Under the pieces are notes generated by a model. It saw only the letters and a program-made list of their open reading frames with translations, had not been told where the DNA came from and made no database searches. The position numbers were made by a program, and so were the translations under genes. A DNA stretch of 22,964 bases from a virus. This document shows, one piece after another, positions 6,398-13,242 of this stretch. The DNA lies in the IMG/VR virus record IMGVR_UViG_3300003806_000007, positions 1 through 22,964 of that record. One strand, 5' to 3'. Each line of letters begins with the position of its first letter. The stretch's first letter is position 1.

Positions 6398-6530
6398 CAC
6401 GATCCTGAAGGCCAACGGGGAAACCCGAACGGCCTTTGCCCTACGGATCGGGGTGACGCCCAGAACAGTCCGACGATGGCTTAACGGTCAACACCCGATC
6501 CCGCAATGGCTCGAGAACATACTGAAATAA
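6378..6530 (+). CDS. Small 50-residue helix-turn-helix protein
   Basis: A short frame of 50 residues starting MTPKQLDTILKANGE. Its core, AFALRIGVTPRTVRRWLNG (about 19-37), is a typical helix-turn-helix: a helix, the GVT turn, then a recognition helix with TVRRWLNG. It is followed by HPIPQWLENILK. It resembles minimal XRE/Cro-like proteins found in phages. Its start lies inside the previous gene (20 nt overlap) and it is directly followed by the terminator at 6535, so it closes the rightward operon. Such a small DNA-binding protein could regulate the palindromes at 3168-3205 or 2269-2304, but that link is a guess. Confidence 0.75.
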   Translation: MTPKQLDTILKANGETRTAFALRIGVTPRTVRRWLNGQHPIPQWLENILK

Positions 6531-6534
6531 AATT

Positions 6535-6568
6535 GGCCTCGGCAGTGTTTTTGCTGCCGAGGCCTTTT
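6535..6568 (+). terminator. Bidirectional intrinsic terminator
   Basis: GGCCTCGGCAG (6535-6545) and CTGCCGAGGCC (6554-6564) form a perfect 11 bp stem with an 8 nt loop, followed by TTTT. On the minus strand the stem is followed by AATTTTATT, so it can also end the leftward primase operon that finishes at 6600. It sits exactly between converging operons. Confidence 0.9.
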
Positions 6569-6599
6569 GCCGTCGAGAAACAGGAGAGCAACCCGACAG

Positions 6600-7553
6600 C
6601 TATTCCATTTTGCCCTTTACAAGCTCCCGAGCCTTTTCAGAACCGAGGAGCGTCAGAACATCATTCCAGTCTGCACCCGTGATATCGGGGACGACGACTT
6701 TAACAATTTCATATTTCGCGTTGCTATTCGCTAATTGATACCCTAGCCGATACGCCGCCGCTTGACCAGCAAAACCCTTGTCGTTGTCAGAAAAGATATA
6801 GACTTTTCTGACAGGCGTAGGTGGCGACCATTTGACCATCATTGAGGAGCTGATCGAAGCCCATGTCGGTATACCAAAGATCGCATAGGCCGAGATTGCA
6901 GTCTCGATGCCCTCCGCGATGCCGAGCGTGTCCTGATACGGGAACAACCGGATTGCTGAGCCGTCAGGGATAGACCCCTGCATCAACATCCTAGCCTTCT
7001 CGATAGCGGCCTTGTCGCCGTGCGGTGTGAGATATGTCCGGTGGATCGAGACGGGCTTGTTATCTGGATCGGTCACCTTGGCGATCATGGCCGGATGCTC
7101 CGACCGAGTATCAGAATGAAACAGCGCCGGATGGAACCGCAAAGCGCCCGGCACTTCGACCAGTCCCGTCCGACTATGTAAATACTTCTGGACCGGATCA
7201 CCCTCTGATACGTTGCGAGCCTTCGACCACACTTCGTTCAAAGCCTTGCGCCGCTCGGCGTCATTGATTTCCTTCTTGGTTTCCATCCGCTTTTCGACCT
7301 TCCCAACAATATACCCGACCTCGCGCATAGCTTGGCGCATATCCCAACCCTTGACCTTCGTCAGTAAGGTAAACCCAGTCCCTGCGCCACAATGGTTGCA
7401 ATGGAACGTCCCGAGGCCTTCCTTATCGTCGAAGATGAAACGATCTTTCCCACCACATATAGGACACGGCCCATGCTTTCTCAGGCGCAGCTTCAAGCCA
7501 AAATGATCCATCAGGCCTACCCATCGGCCCCGAGCCTCCTCGACGATATTCAT
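6600..7553 (-). CDS. DNA primase: zinc ribbon plus Toprim
   Basis: The protein has 317 residues from the ATG at 7553, which overlaps the helicase stop by ATGA; a TTG six bases earlier is possible but less likely. The N-terminal zinc ribbon has Cys30-x2-Cys33 (GPCPICGGKDRF) and Cys52-x2-Cys55 (FHCNHCGAGTGF), as in phage P4 alpha or T7 gp4-type primases. The Toprim catalytic core shows AEGIETA (Glu214) and IFSDND (Asp256, Asp258) with the trailing G-AA-RL pattern. It would synthesise RNA primers during phage replication. It lacks the C-terminal helicase domain of fused primase-helicases; the separate SF2 helicase next door may partner it. Confidence 0.92.
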   Translation of the reverse strand: MNIVEEARGRWVGLMDHFGLKLRLRKHGPCPICGGKDRFIFDDKEGLGTFHCNHCGAGTGFTLLTKVKGWDMRQAMREVGYIVGKVEKRMETKKEINDAERRKALNEVWSKARNVSEGDPVQKYLHSRTGLVEVPGALRFHPALFHSDTRSEHPAMIAKVTDPDNKPVSIHRTYLTPHGDKAAIEKARMLMQGSIPDGSAIRLFPYQDTLGIAEGIETAISAYAIFGIPTWASISSSMMVKWSPPTPVRKVYIFSDNDKGFAGQAAAYRLGYQLANSNAKYEIVKVVVPDITGADWNDVLTLLGSEKARELVKGKME

Positions 7554-9052
7554 TTCCAATTACCATTCGCGGCTTGCTCGGCCTTGCGCTTCCTGATCCA
7601 CTGATTCTTAACCCAGTTCGTGGTCTTCTTGGATGGCATCGCAGGTATCCGAATGAACGTCTTGTCGGGAAACTCGTGGTACTTGTCCTTATATTGGTGA
7701 TAGGCCCACCCTTGCTTGTATTTGCGCTCCTCGCAGATGCCGAGCAGCTCCCGATAGAACAGCTCCCTTTCCTCGAACGGCGTCATCACTTCACTGTAAA
7801 CCTTGTTGCCGCCCCTTCCTGATACTTCGTGCAGCTCGCCATCGGCGTAAAACACATTGGCCCGTGGCATGGTTTCGAACCCACAGGCAGGGCAAACCCG
7901 TATTCTGGCAGGTTTCAGGTAGGTGCATTTGGGGCAGACCTTCGGCAGCGGCTCTTGTTTCTCCCGTTTGTCACCGCCTCCCATCTTCTTTTTACCGTCA
8001 TCCAGATGGCCGTGGTGTATGTCGGTGACAAAACCGAGACGAGCCGTGGTGTCCGAATGATCGAGGATCAGGCAGTCTGACTTGCCCTTGAACATACGCA
8101 AGCCTCGACCGACGATCTGGCAGTACAGCATCTCGCTCTTAGTCGGTCTGGCTAGTATCAGACATGATACGAACGGCAGATCGACGCCCGTGGTCATCAC
8201 GCCGACATTGCAAATGACTTTGTAATCGCCATTGCGGAATTGTTTTGCGAGATCATCGCGCTCGTCGAGTGGAGTTTCCCCGTCCACATAAGCGGAAGGT
8301 ATTCCCGCCTTGTTGAAACTATCGCAGATATTGGCGGCGTGGGCGCGGTTGACGGCGAAGCAGATCGTCGGCCTGTCTTCCCCGAGCTTGATCCAAGTAT
8401 CAACAATATCAGCGACCAAAGCGGCCCTGTTCATGGCACTGGCTAGACCCTGTATCTCGTAATCTCCGGCAATAGTCTTGATGCCTTCGAGATCGGGCTT
8501 GGATGGGGCATACACCCGAAACTTGCTTAGAAACTCACTGTCGATGAGCTGTTGGGTCGTGGTCCCGATTATTAACTCGTCGTAGAGCTTGCCTAATCCT
8601 TTAGTCCAAGGAGTGGCCGACAAGCCAATGATGGGAACATTCTTCCACTCTGGGTCGTCGAACCAGCGCTTGTATATATCAAATACAACGTGAGCCTCGT
8701 CGATCATCACCAGATCGGCAGGTGGTATCTTGCGTCGCATCAAGGTTTGGATCGAGCAGATTTGCACCTTCGCGGACGCATCGGTCAGCTCGTGCATACC
8801 CTGCATGACGCCGATATCGTGAATCCCGTCCCGCTTGAAGCTCTCAATGGTCTGGGTAATTAGACTGAGAGCGGGGACCGTAAAGATCACCCGCTTGTCG
8901 TTGCCAAGGGCAGACCTGATGATAGAAGCGGCGGTGGCAGTCTTACCCGCACCCGTCGGCATCTGAAGCATCAAGCGCTTGTTGCCCTTGGCAATAGAGT
9001 TTCGAAGGCTGGCAATAGCAGCCTCCTGATAGTCCCGTAGTTCGTGTTGCAT
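7550..9052 (-). CDS. SF2 DEAD/DEAH-box helicase with C-terminal zinc finger
   Basis: This 500-residue protein unwinds or remodels DNA in replication or recombination. Motifs in order: RDYQEAAI (Q-like region, about 6-13), Walker A MPTGAGKT (31-38), DEAH (118-121), SAT (145-147), TTGVDLP (about 287-293) and QIVGRGLR (312-319). A C-terminal zinc finger follows with Cys373-x2-Cys376 and Cys387-x2-Cys390. This layout matches the RecQ/UvrB/RAD25-like helicases common in phages that lack their own replicative ring helicase. Its start overlaps the upstream stop (TAATG) and its stop overlaps the primase start, so the two are co-translated. Confidence 0.93.
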   Translation of the reverse strand: MQHELRDYQEAAIASLRNSIAKGNKRLMLQMPTGAGKTATAASIIRSALGNDKRVIFTVPALSLITQTIESFKRDGIHDIGVMQGMHELTDASAKVQICSIQTLMRRKIPPADLVMIDEAHVVFDIYKRWFDDPEWKNVPIIGLSATPWTKGLGKLYDELIIGTTTQQLIDSEFLSKFRVYAPSKPDLEGIKTIAGDYEIQGLASAMNRAALVADIVDTWIKLGEDRPTICFAVNRAHAANICDSFNKAGIPSAYVDGETPLDERDDLAKQFRNGDYKVICNVGVMTTGVDLPFVSCLILARPTKSEMLYCQIVGRGLRMFKGKSDCLILDHSDTTARLGFVTDIHHGHLDDGKKKMGGGDKREKQEPLPKVCPKCTYLKPARIRVCPACGFETMPRANVFYADGELHEVSGRGGNKVYSEVMTPFEERELFYRELLGICEERKYKQGWAYHQYKDKYHEFPDKTFIRIPAMPSKKTTNWVKNQWIRKRKAEQAANGNWK

Positions 9053-9447
9053 TACAAACCTGCACGTTTGAGGATGCTAAATACTCTTGACTGACTAATC
9101 TGGTGTTTCTTGCCTATCTCGGTCTTTGTAAAGCCCTGCTTAAACTGCTGAATGATCTCCTCATTCCTCGCCGTCTTCGCCGTTCTTTCCCGATAAGCAG
9201 CTAAACCATTAGACTTACCGGAAGCATGGTAGTTGTTCTTCTTAGGCAATACAACAGGTTTTTGTACAACGTGTGGAATAAATCCTTCTCGCTTTTGTTT
9301 GATGATAATGGAATTTAAACCCTCAATAATCGTAATTGCCGTGTTAAGAGTATTCAGCAGCCGAGACAGGAAAGCCTCGTTGTACGGGGGCTTCGTTTTG
9401 GTAAGCCTCCGTACATCATCCAAGAAGTAATCCAGACCCGTTTTCAT
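9052..9447 (-). CDS. Helix-turn-helix protein upstream of helicase
   Basis: 131 residues from the ATG at 9447, which overlaps the upstream stop as ATGA; a longer start at 9465 inside the upstream gene is less likely. The C-terminus (about 94-131) is a helix-turn-helix, NEEIIQQFKQGFTKTEIGKKHQISQSRVFSILKRAGL split as helix, GFTKTEIGKKH, turn, SQSRVFSILKR. The N-terminal part (about 1-50) is helical. The linker (55-90) is basic. It may recognise phage DNA such as an origin for the helicase and primase, or regulate the operon. No closer family is recognised. Confidence 0.75.
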   Translation of the reverse strand: MKTGLDYFLDDVRRLTKTKPPYNEAFLSRLLNTLNTAITIIEGLNSIIIKQKREGFIPHVVQKPVVLPKKNNYHASGKSNGLAAYRERTAKTARNEEIIQQFKQGFTKTEIGKKHQISQSRVFSILKRAGL

Positions 9448-9647
9448 TGCCCTACCATCCCGCAATAACCGTGGGTTGTGCTAAAAATTGGGTTCCAAGA
9501 ATTTGTTTCAGGGTCTTTTTCGTCTTCGTATTTAATAAGAACCCAGCACCAAGCCATGCACTTGGGGCCAAGGCAATTAGTAAAGACGGGTTGTGGGCAA
9601 TATTTTTCTTTTGCCTCTTCAGGGGTTATGTAATGCGGATTGATCAT
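9444..9647 (-). CDS. Cys-rich small phage protein, likely metal binding
   Basis: A 67-residue protein with cysteines at 17, 25, 30, 34 and 62. The pattern EAKEKYCPQP, NCLGPKCMAWCW and GYCGMVG matches a widespread family of small phage hypotheticals that share KWCP..., KCMAWRW and GYCG. The cysteine spacing suggests zinc binding. It is coupled by ATGA overlaps on both sides, so it lies firmly inside the replication operon. Function unknown. Confidence 0.8.
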   Translation of the reverse strand: MINPHYITPEEAKEKYCPQPVFTNCLGPKCMAWCWVLIKYEDEKDPETNSWNPIFSTTHGYCGMVGQ

Positions 9648-9898
9648 GGCTTGTTAAGTTCCTCAAAGTTTAGAGGATATTCTTTGTAATTGGCGATGAA
9701 GTTACCCGCCTCAACCAAGGTTTCAAAATCGGCAATCACGTCATAGCGCAACCCAAATTTGTGCCAACGCTTAACTTGGAAAATAACCTTTCCGTTTATT
9801 TTATTGCTATTTTCATCATAAGTAGCCGCTTGGTCTACATCAATGACCCACTTCGGGTGTGGGCTAAAGAATTTGATTAGGGTGTATATGAAGTTCAT
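9644..9898 (-). CDS. Small unknown protein, first gene of replication operon
   Basis: 84 residues from the ATG at 9898, preceded by GGAGAGGACCA. The open frame extends to 10063, but that part runs through hairpin-rich sequence without a ribosome binding site and reads like non-coding DNA. The N-terminus MNFIYTLIKFFSPHPKW is hydrophobic and may be a short membrane-associating helix. The rest contains a beta-rich section (KINGKVIFQVKRWHKFGLRYDVIADF). No family is recognised. Translation is coupled to the Cys-rich protein downstream. Confidence 0.65.
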   Translation of the reverse strand: MNFIYTLIKFFSPHPKWVIDVDQAATYDENSNKINGKVIFQVKRWHKFGLRYDVIADFETLVEAGNFIANYKEYPLNFEELNKP

Positions 9899-9914
9899 TG
9901 GTCCTCTCCATTTT

Positions 9915-10440
9915 ATTGCACTGCACCATTGCAGTAGACACAGTTCCGCTTCCGCTATCCCCCTGTCAGTCAGACAGTGCGGTCTAGGGGAGGTCTTCAG
10001 ACGCCGTTTACCCGCAGATGCCCTTGATGTCGGTGGGCCAGTCCGTCCCCCTAGCTGAACCATACAGCTATCATTGGGGTGTCTTTGTCTGCGGCTATCC
10101 CCTAGCTCGACCAGCGTCGGGGCCGTCGGAATGTCCCACCATCTCCAGTGGGGTAAGTTCCAGCGGCGTCACTCCGGTTTTACGACTCCGGCCCGTCCCT
10201 ATTCGCGTTGATGGGGTGAATAGTCAAAGCCCCCTCCAGTCTCGACGTGTTGATGCTCAATCAGTTATAGAAATAACTGGGCATTTTACACAATCGTTTC
10301 GGGGGCGAACCAGAGGAGATTGTTTGAACAGGCGCGAACACCTACAAATATCTCGTCTGAACCGTTGTCCCGCGAAAGACTGTTTAGTTCAGATAGGCCT
10401 CGGGTATAGAGCTGATTGCTCCCCGAGGCTTTCTTATTTT
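9915..10440 (+). ncRNA. Candidate large structured RNA
   Basis: At least ten short inverted repeats follow one another: ACTGCA/TGCAGT (9920-9935), CTGTC/GACAG (9963-9977), TAGCTG/CAGCTA (10052-10070), CGAC/GTCG (10108-10119), CCCAC/GTGGG (10135-10152), CTATTC/GAATAG (10199-10223), CAGTTAT/ATAACTG (10262-10279), ACAATC/GATTGT (10290-10323), TCTGAAC/GTTCAGA (10356-10393) and the terminator stem. Several are enclosed by CCCC...GGGG pairs. The plus strand ends in an intrinsic terminator with no gene before it, so a plus-strand RNA is favoured. A leftward transcript from 10548 would also read it, as a leader of about 650 nt. No plus-strand promoter was found, and an origin of replication is an alternative. 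Confidence 0.45.
10397..10440 (+). terminator. Intrinsic terminator with no gene upstream
   Basis: GCCTCGGG (10397-10404) and CCCGAGGC (10422-10429) form a perfect 8 bp stem, with a small inner AGC/GCT pair in the loop, followed by TTTCTTATTTT. The minus-strand side lacks a T-tract, so it is oriented for rightward transcription. The nearest annotated rightward gene upstream ends at 6530, beyond another terminator. Confidence 0.8.
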
Positions 10441-10554
10441 CAAGCTAATATTAAATTTATGGTCTGTCAAGCAGCGGGTGGCCTTCCTGACGCTGCTCTG
10501 CTTCGGTCGGCCCAAGGCTGGGAAGCAGCAGAAATCAGCCGCCCCGCTATCCCT

Positions 10555-10582
10555 ATTATAATTTTTGATATAAAATTGACAA
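10555..10582 (-). promoter_or_regulatory. Near-consensus promoter for leftward replication operon
   Basis: On the minus strand TTGTCA (10582-10577), a 16 bp spacer, then perfect TATAAT (10560-10555). The spacer length equals that of the terminase promoter at 2719-2746. The first leftward gene begins only at 9898, so the transcript would carry a leader of about 650 nt through the hairpin region. Confidence 0.65.
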
Positions 10583-10593
10583 GAATTTATTTT
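10565..10593 (+). promoter_or_regulatory. Possible promoter for metallophosphoesterase gene
   Basis: TTGATA (10565-10570), a 17 bp spacer, then TATTTT (10588-10593). It overlaps the leftward promoter, so the two directions may compete. A small stem CGCC/GGCG (about 10601-10615) sits right before the GGGG ribosome binding site of the gene at 10626 and might limit its translation. Confidence 0.4.
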
Positions 10594-10625
10594 ATACAAC
10601 GCCCATCTTTGGCGGGGATAACATC

Positions 10626-11561
10626 ATGTCTAATCCTAAATTGAGCGTAGACGTAATGATTGAAACATTGCGTCTGTTCGAAATGAATAACCGAAGCATT
10701 GCCGAATCAGCCCGTCAAATCAATATCAACCCCCACACCTTTTCCCACCGCCTAAGACTGGCAAAAGAAAAGTTCCCAAACGGCCTTCCAGAAGGGCAAC
10801 ATTCTCAGGGACGATGGACATACCCCAGACTAACTGGGATTGAAGCCCCGAACACCACATGGATCATAGGCTCTGACTTGCACGTCTGGAGCGGTGAACC
10901 GCCCCTCATTTACAAAGCCTTCGTAGCCGTCGCCAAGAAACTCAAGGTCGACGGCATTATTTTGAATGGTGATATCATTGACGGGGCCAGAGTAAGCCGC
11001 CATCCGTCCATCAGAGGCAGCTCGGCGCCCAAGATTGATGTGGAGATCGAGACAGCCAAGAAGTGGCTCAAGATGCTCCCCAATGCCCTACATAAATTAT
11101 GGACGTTGGGCAATCACGATCTTCGAATCGACAATTACATCGCAGCCAATGCCAGCGAGCTGAGCGACTATATCCTGTCCCTTGCTGAGCATTTCCCCGC
11201 TTGGAAGTTCGCTTTTGCCTTTTACCTGAATGAAACCCTAGAAGTCCGGCATCGGTTCAGGGGCGGCATCCACGGGGCTTGGAACAATACTCTGCATAGC
11301 GGCGTCAACATAGCCACCGGGCATACCCACCAGTTGCAGGTGACGGCAATGCGGGATCGGCATGGATCGAGATGGGGGATTGAGACTGGGACACTCGCAG
11401 ACCCGTTCGGGCCACAATTCGAGTATTCTGAAGGTACGCCAAGCCGCGCTCAAATGGGCTTTGCAGTCGTTAGCTTTGATGAAGATGGCATGATGTTCCC
11501 ACCAGAGCTGTGCGAGATGATTCGTGGTCGCCCCGTCTTCAGAGGCGACCACGTTCTATAA
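10626..11561 (+). CDS. Helix-turn-helix plus calcineurin-like metallophosphoesterase
   Basis: A 311-residue fusion. Residues 8-50 look like a helix-turn-helix (TLRLFEMNNRSIAESARQ, then ININPHTFSHRLRLAKEKF). From about 78 the metallophosphoesterase core has all expected motifs: GSDLH (Asp84, His86), NGDIID (Asp116, Asp119), GNHD (Asn163, His164), GIHG (His216) and TGHTH (His233, His235). The enzyme would be a two-metal phosphoesterase or nuclease; the DNA-binding head suggests a DNA-linked substrate or recruitment to a site. A similar arrangement is known from phage proteins of unknown substrate. It is a lone rightward gene between two leftward operons. Confidence 0.88.
   Translation: MSNPKLSVDVMIETLRLFEMNNRSIAESARQININPHTFSHRLRLAKEKFPNGLPEGQHSQGRWTYPRLTGIEAPNTTWIIGSDLHVWSGEPPLIYKAFVAVAKKLKVDGIILNGDIIDGARVSRHPSIRGSSAPKIDVEIETAKKWLKMLPNALHKLWTLGNHDLRIDNYIAANASELSDYILSLAEHFPAWKFAFAFYLNETLEVRHRFRGGIHGAWNNTLHSGVNIATGHTHQLQVTAMRDRHGSRWGIETGTLADPFGPQFEYSEGTPSRAQMGFAVVSFDEDGMMFPPELCEMIRGRPVFRGDHVL
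11523..11553. terminator. Perfect 10 bp inverted repeat at 3' end of gene
   Basis: CGTGGTCGCC (11523-11532) and GGCGACCACG (11544-11553) form a perfect 10 bp stem with an 11 nt loop inside the last codons of the metallophosphoesterase gene. It is followed by TTCTATAACC, a poor T-tract, so termination may be weak or need Rho; it could also protect the 3' end. It lies between convergent genes 10 bp apart. Confidence 0.5.
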
Positions 11562-11570
11562 CCAAGAGGA

Positions 11571-11927
11571 TTACTCTTCCTCTTCTTCCTCTTCGGACTC
11601 TTCTTTCGAATCATCGCTCTCATCTTCAGCTTCTTCTTCGAGTTCGACGAGTTCGCCGTCTTCGTTGATGTAAAGGACTGGAAGCTCGAGAGCTGCTGCC
11701 ATCTTTTCTACTTCGGCAGCAAGGTCTTCAAAGTCTGCACCGACGGCGGAAACAACCGTGTCGTCCCAATCTTCAATATTGCCTTCGTCGTCATAATAAA
11801 CTTCGAAGATGGTGTAGAGTTCGTCTTCATTCCAAACGACGCGATAATTGCTTTCCATTTCAGCCACCTCAGGTTCTGGGGTAATCGTAACGGTCGTGAT
11901 TTCGACCGACCAAGTTGCGTTAAACAT
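11571..11927 (-). CDS. Very acidic small protein with poly-Glu tail
   Basis: 118 residues from the ATG at 11927, which follows AGAAGGATAGACAA; the longer frame to 11990 has no such site. The first 25 residues (WSVEITTVTITPEPEVAEME) look beta-rich, followed by NYRVVWNEDELYTIFEVYYDDEG. The last 35 residues are almost entirely Glu, Asp and Ser, ending in seven glutamates. Such acidic tails occur in DNA-mimic, histone-like-binding and scaffold proteins, but no specific family is recognised. It is the last gene of the 15.5-11.6 kb leftward operon. Confidence 0.7.
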   Translation of the reverse strand: MFNATWSVEITTVTITPEPEVAEMESNYRVVWNEDELYTIFEVYYDDEGNIEDWDDTVVSAVGADFEDLAAEVEKMAAALELPVLYINEDGELVELEEEAEDESDDSKEESEEEEEEE

Positions 11928-11990
11928 TTGTCTATCCTTCTGTTGGAGACGGACAAAATATACCCCAAAACCTGATCTGCCGTATGACAA

Positions 11991-12314
11991 TCACACGTCA
12001 ATTTCCGGCTCATAACCCATATCCGGCTGGTTCCACCACCTCATATACTTGGCCGCTTCATGGGCATCCTTGGCCGGATACCCTTCTGCGATCAACCATT
12101 CTCCGAGGCTTACTGGCTCCGGCTTAGGTAACGGTTTAGGAAAACCGTACTTCCACCCCGATGGGGGGTCGGCCCATGTTGTATAAGATATGGGCGGCGT
12201 TAGCCCAGATTGCTCTATGAAGATTTTGAGGCCGGAGACTTCCATCTCTAACCTCCTGATCGATTCTTTGTCCCGAAGTATTTCGTCGGCGTAATCAGAA
12301 TGGAATTTCGTCAT
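11991..12314 (-). CDS. Small unknown protein with Pro-rich centre
   Basis: A 107-residue protein with AGGAG placed 7 nt before the ATG; the start lies 20 nt inside the upstream SSB-like gene. The first 35 residues are a probable coiled-coil (EILRDKESIRRLEMEVSGLKIF). A central segment ADPPSGWKYGFPKPLPKPEP (about 48-67) recalls short phage proteins with a PSGWKYGFPK motif. The C-terminus (about 69-100) is helical, with AEGYPAKDAHEAAKYMRWW. No function is recognised. Confidence 0.72.
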   Translation of the reverse strand: MTKFHSDYADEILRDKESIRRLEMEVSGLKIFIEQSGLTPPISYTTWADPPSGWKYGFPKPLPKPEPVSLGEWLIAEGYPAKDAHEAAKYMRWWNQPDMGYEPEIDV

Positions 12315-12534
12315 CTATGTTCTCCTGATGACTACTCTGACTAGTCTGACCAGTTTTCTCCTCCTCGGCCTTAAACTGAAGAGAATAGAACGGACCCTTC
12401 GATCCCATCTTATGCCACCCAGCAACGCGCATCTTGACGCCACTGATGGTTGCCTCTCCGGTTATGTCGGGGTGGCTGTCTAGTTTCTTGTACTTGTTCT
12501 TGGAAATAATCCCGCTGTTGTCGTATTTAGTCAT
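12295..12534 (-). CDS. Possible single-strand DNA binding-like protein, DDEIPF tail
   Basis: 79 residues from the ATG at 12534 (TAATG overlap with the upstream stop, AGAGGA before it). An ATG two codons earlier is also possible. The core, SHPDITGEATISGVKMRVAGWHK then GPFYSLQFKAEE, resembles small OB-fold-like phage proteins. The C-terminus ends in DDEIPF, the acidic tip that bacterial SSB uses to recruit partners such as helicases and nucleases. It may bind single-stranded DNA or mimic the SSB tail for protein recruitment. It sits in an operon with a DUF1064 nuclease. Confidence 0.7.
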   Translation of the reverse strand: MTKYDNSGIISKNKYKKLDSHPDITGEATISGVKMRVAGWHKMGSKGPFYSLQFKAEEEKTGQTSQSSHQENIDDEIPF

Positions 12535-12863
12535 TACCATCCTCTTTCTATGTCGCGGATCATGCGATCCTTGTGGTCGTAAGTCCCAATATCGGGGTCT
12601 TCGTAGTTAGAAAGCCTCGATCTCAAGTAGTCAATGTTCTCAGCTGCTGTATCGAGCTTCTTTTTAAGCTCAAAAGTTGATGTCAACAGACGGGAATGTT
12701 CCCCGACAAGCTGCCCCAGTGCGTCCCAAAATCCTTTCTCCCAATACTCATTATAGATGTGGCCTTCTGGATAAGGGTTTTCCCTCAAAGATGTACCAAT
12801 CTTAAAGGCAAAAACACCCTCGGCCTGAACCGTATTTAAACTTTCTTTCAAATCAGCTTCCAT
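12534..12863 (-). CDS. Rmf-like motif plus coiled-coil small protein
   Basis: 109 residues from the ATG at 12863, placed 7 nt after GGAGG of the shared junction. Residues 14-48 (AEGVFAFKIGTSLRENPYP then NEYWEKGFWDALG) match the pattern of ribosome modulation factor and CrpP-type proteins: G..A...NPY....... W..GF. The remainder (about 50-90) is a coiled-coil. Rmf itself binds the ribosome and CrpP was reported as a drug-modifying enzyme, so the motif alone does not fix the function here. It is one of the small genes joined by the repeated junction. Confidence 0.65.
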   Translation of the reverse strand: MEADLKESLNTVQAEGVFAFKIGTSLRENPYPEGHIYNEYWEKGFWDALGQLVGEHSRLLTSTFELKKKLDTAAENIDYLRSRLSNYEDPDIGTYDHKDRMIRDIERGW

Positions 12864-12876
12864 CACTCACCCTCCT

Positions 12877-12975
12877 TCAACGCGAGTGCCACTCTAATTT
12901 AATTACGTCATCCCACGCTATGAACCATCCGCCGTCATGGGATACAAATTCAAATTTCCAAAAACTAAATTCCAT
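12877..12975 (-). CDS. 32-residue micro-ORF
   Basis: Reads MEFSFWKFEFVSHDGGWFIA then WDDVIKLEWHSR, ending in TGA. Its ATG overlaps the upstream stop (TGATG) and has the junction ribosome binding site (AAGGAAGGGG). The stop is the TGA that opens the next junction. It is rich in aromatic residues and is too short for family recognition. The regular spacing and coupled start favour real translation, but it could also be a decayed remnant of a paralogue. Confidence 0.5.
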   Translation of the reverse strand: MEFSFWKFEFVSHDGGWFIAWDDVIKLEWHSR

Positions 12976-13226
12976 CACTCCCCTTCCTTCAGTGCGGCTT
13001 TTGGAATTTTCAAATTTGCTATCTGCATCATCCGAGCAATTTGATAGCCCATGAATGGCTTCAACGGGCTATAAATAACCAAGCCATCTTGATCTACTAA
13101 ATTTCTGGCGGCAATAAGAATCCATTCTGCCAATTCTTCAGTGGATTTTGGTTTGTAATCCAACAACATTTCCATTGCTAACCCTTCTCTTGGCTCGCGC
13201 ATAAACCAATCTTTGTTATCAATCAT
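12975..13226 (-). CDS. Small array protein ending in ALKEGE
   Basis: 83 residues from the second of two adjacent ATGs, chosen because it keeps the 7 nt spacing from GGAG used across the array. It begins MIDNKDWFMREPREGLAMEM and has a helical centre (STEELAEWILIAARNLVDQDG, about 28-48), then a segment KPFMGYQIARMMQIANLKIP. It ends in KAALKEGE, the tag shared with other array members. No known family. Unlike several neighbours it lacks the EIERLR coiled-coil, so the shared tag and unrelated body suggest recombination at the junction. Confidence 0.65.
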   Translation of the reverse strand: MIDNKDWFMREPREGLAMEMLLDYKPKSTEELAEWILIAARNLVDQDGLVIYSPLKPFMGYQIARMMQIANLKIPKAALKEGE

Positions 13227-13242
13227 CATTCACTCTCCTTCA

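Larger units (their letters stand above)
9899..10625. other. Non-coding gap with dense hairpins and promoters
   Basis: A 727 bp stretch between divergent operons without a credible gene. Open frames crossing it (9843-10058 and 10018-10644, plus strand) have no ribosome binding site and no recognisable protein character. GCTATCCC occurs three times (9954, 10094, 10546). A seven-base-pair inverted repeat CTGCTTC / GAAGCAG lies at 10498-10504 and 10522-10528. The hairpin series, terminator and promoters inside are listed separately. Confidence 0.7.

Noticed and set aside
9899-10063. N-terminal extension of the protein ending at 9644
   Set aside because: The extension has no ribosome binding site and is translated hairpin sequence; GGAGAGGACCA before the ATG at 9898 gives a better start.
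10048-10079. tRNA-like hairpin with a 7 nt loop
   Set aside because: The loop lacks the U before the anticodon, and no T-loop or acceptor stem can be found around it.
10018-10644. A 208-codon open frame on the plus strand
   Set aside because: It runs through the hairpin series, the terminator and the promoters, overlaps the start of the real gene at 10626, has no ribosome binding site and reads like random translation.
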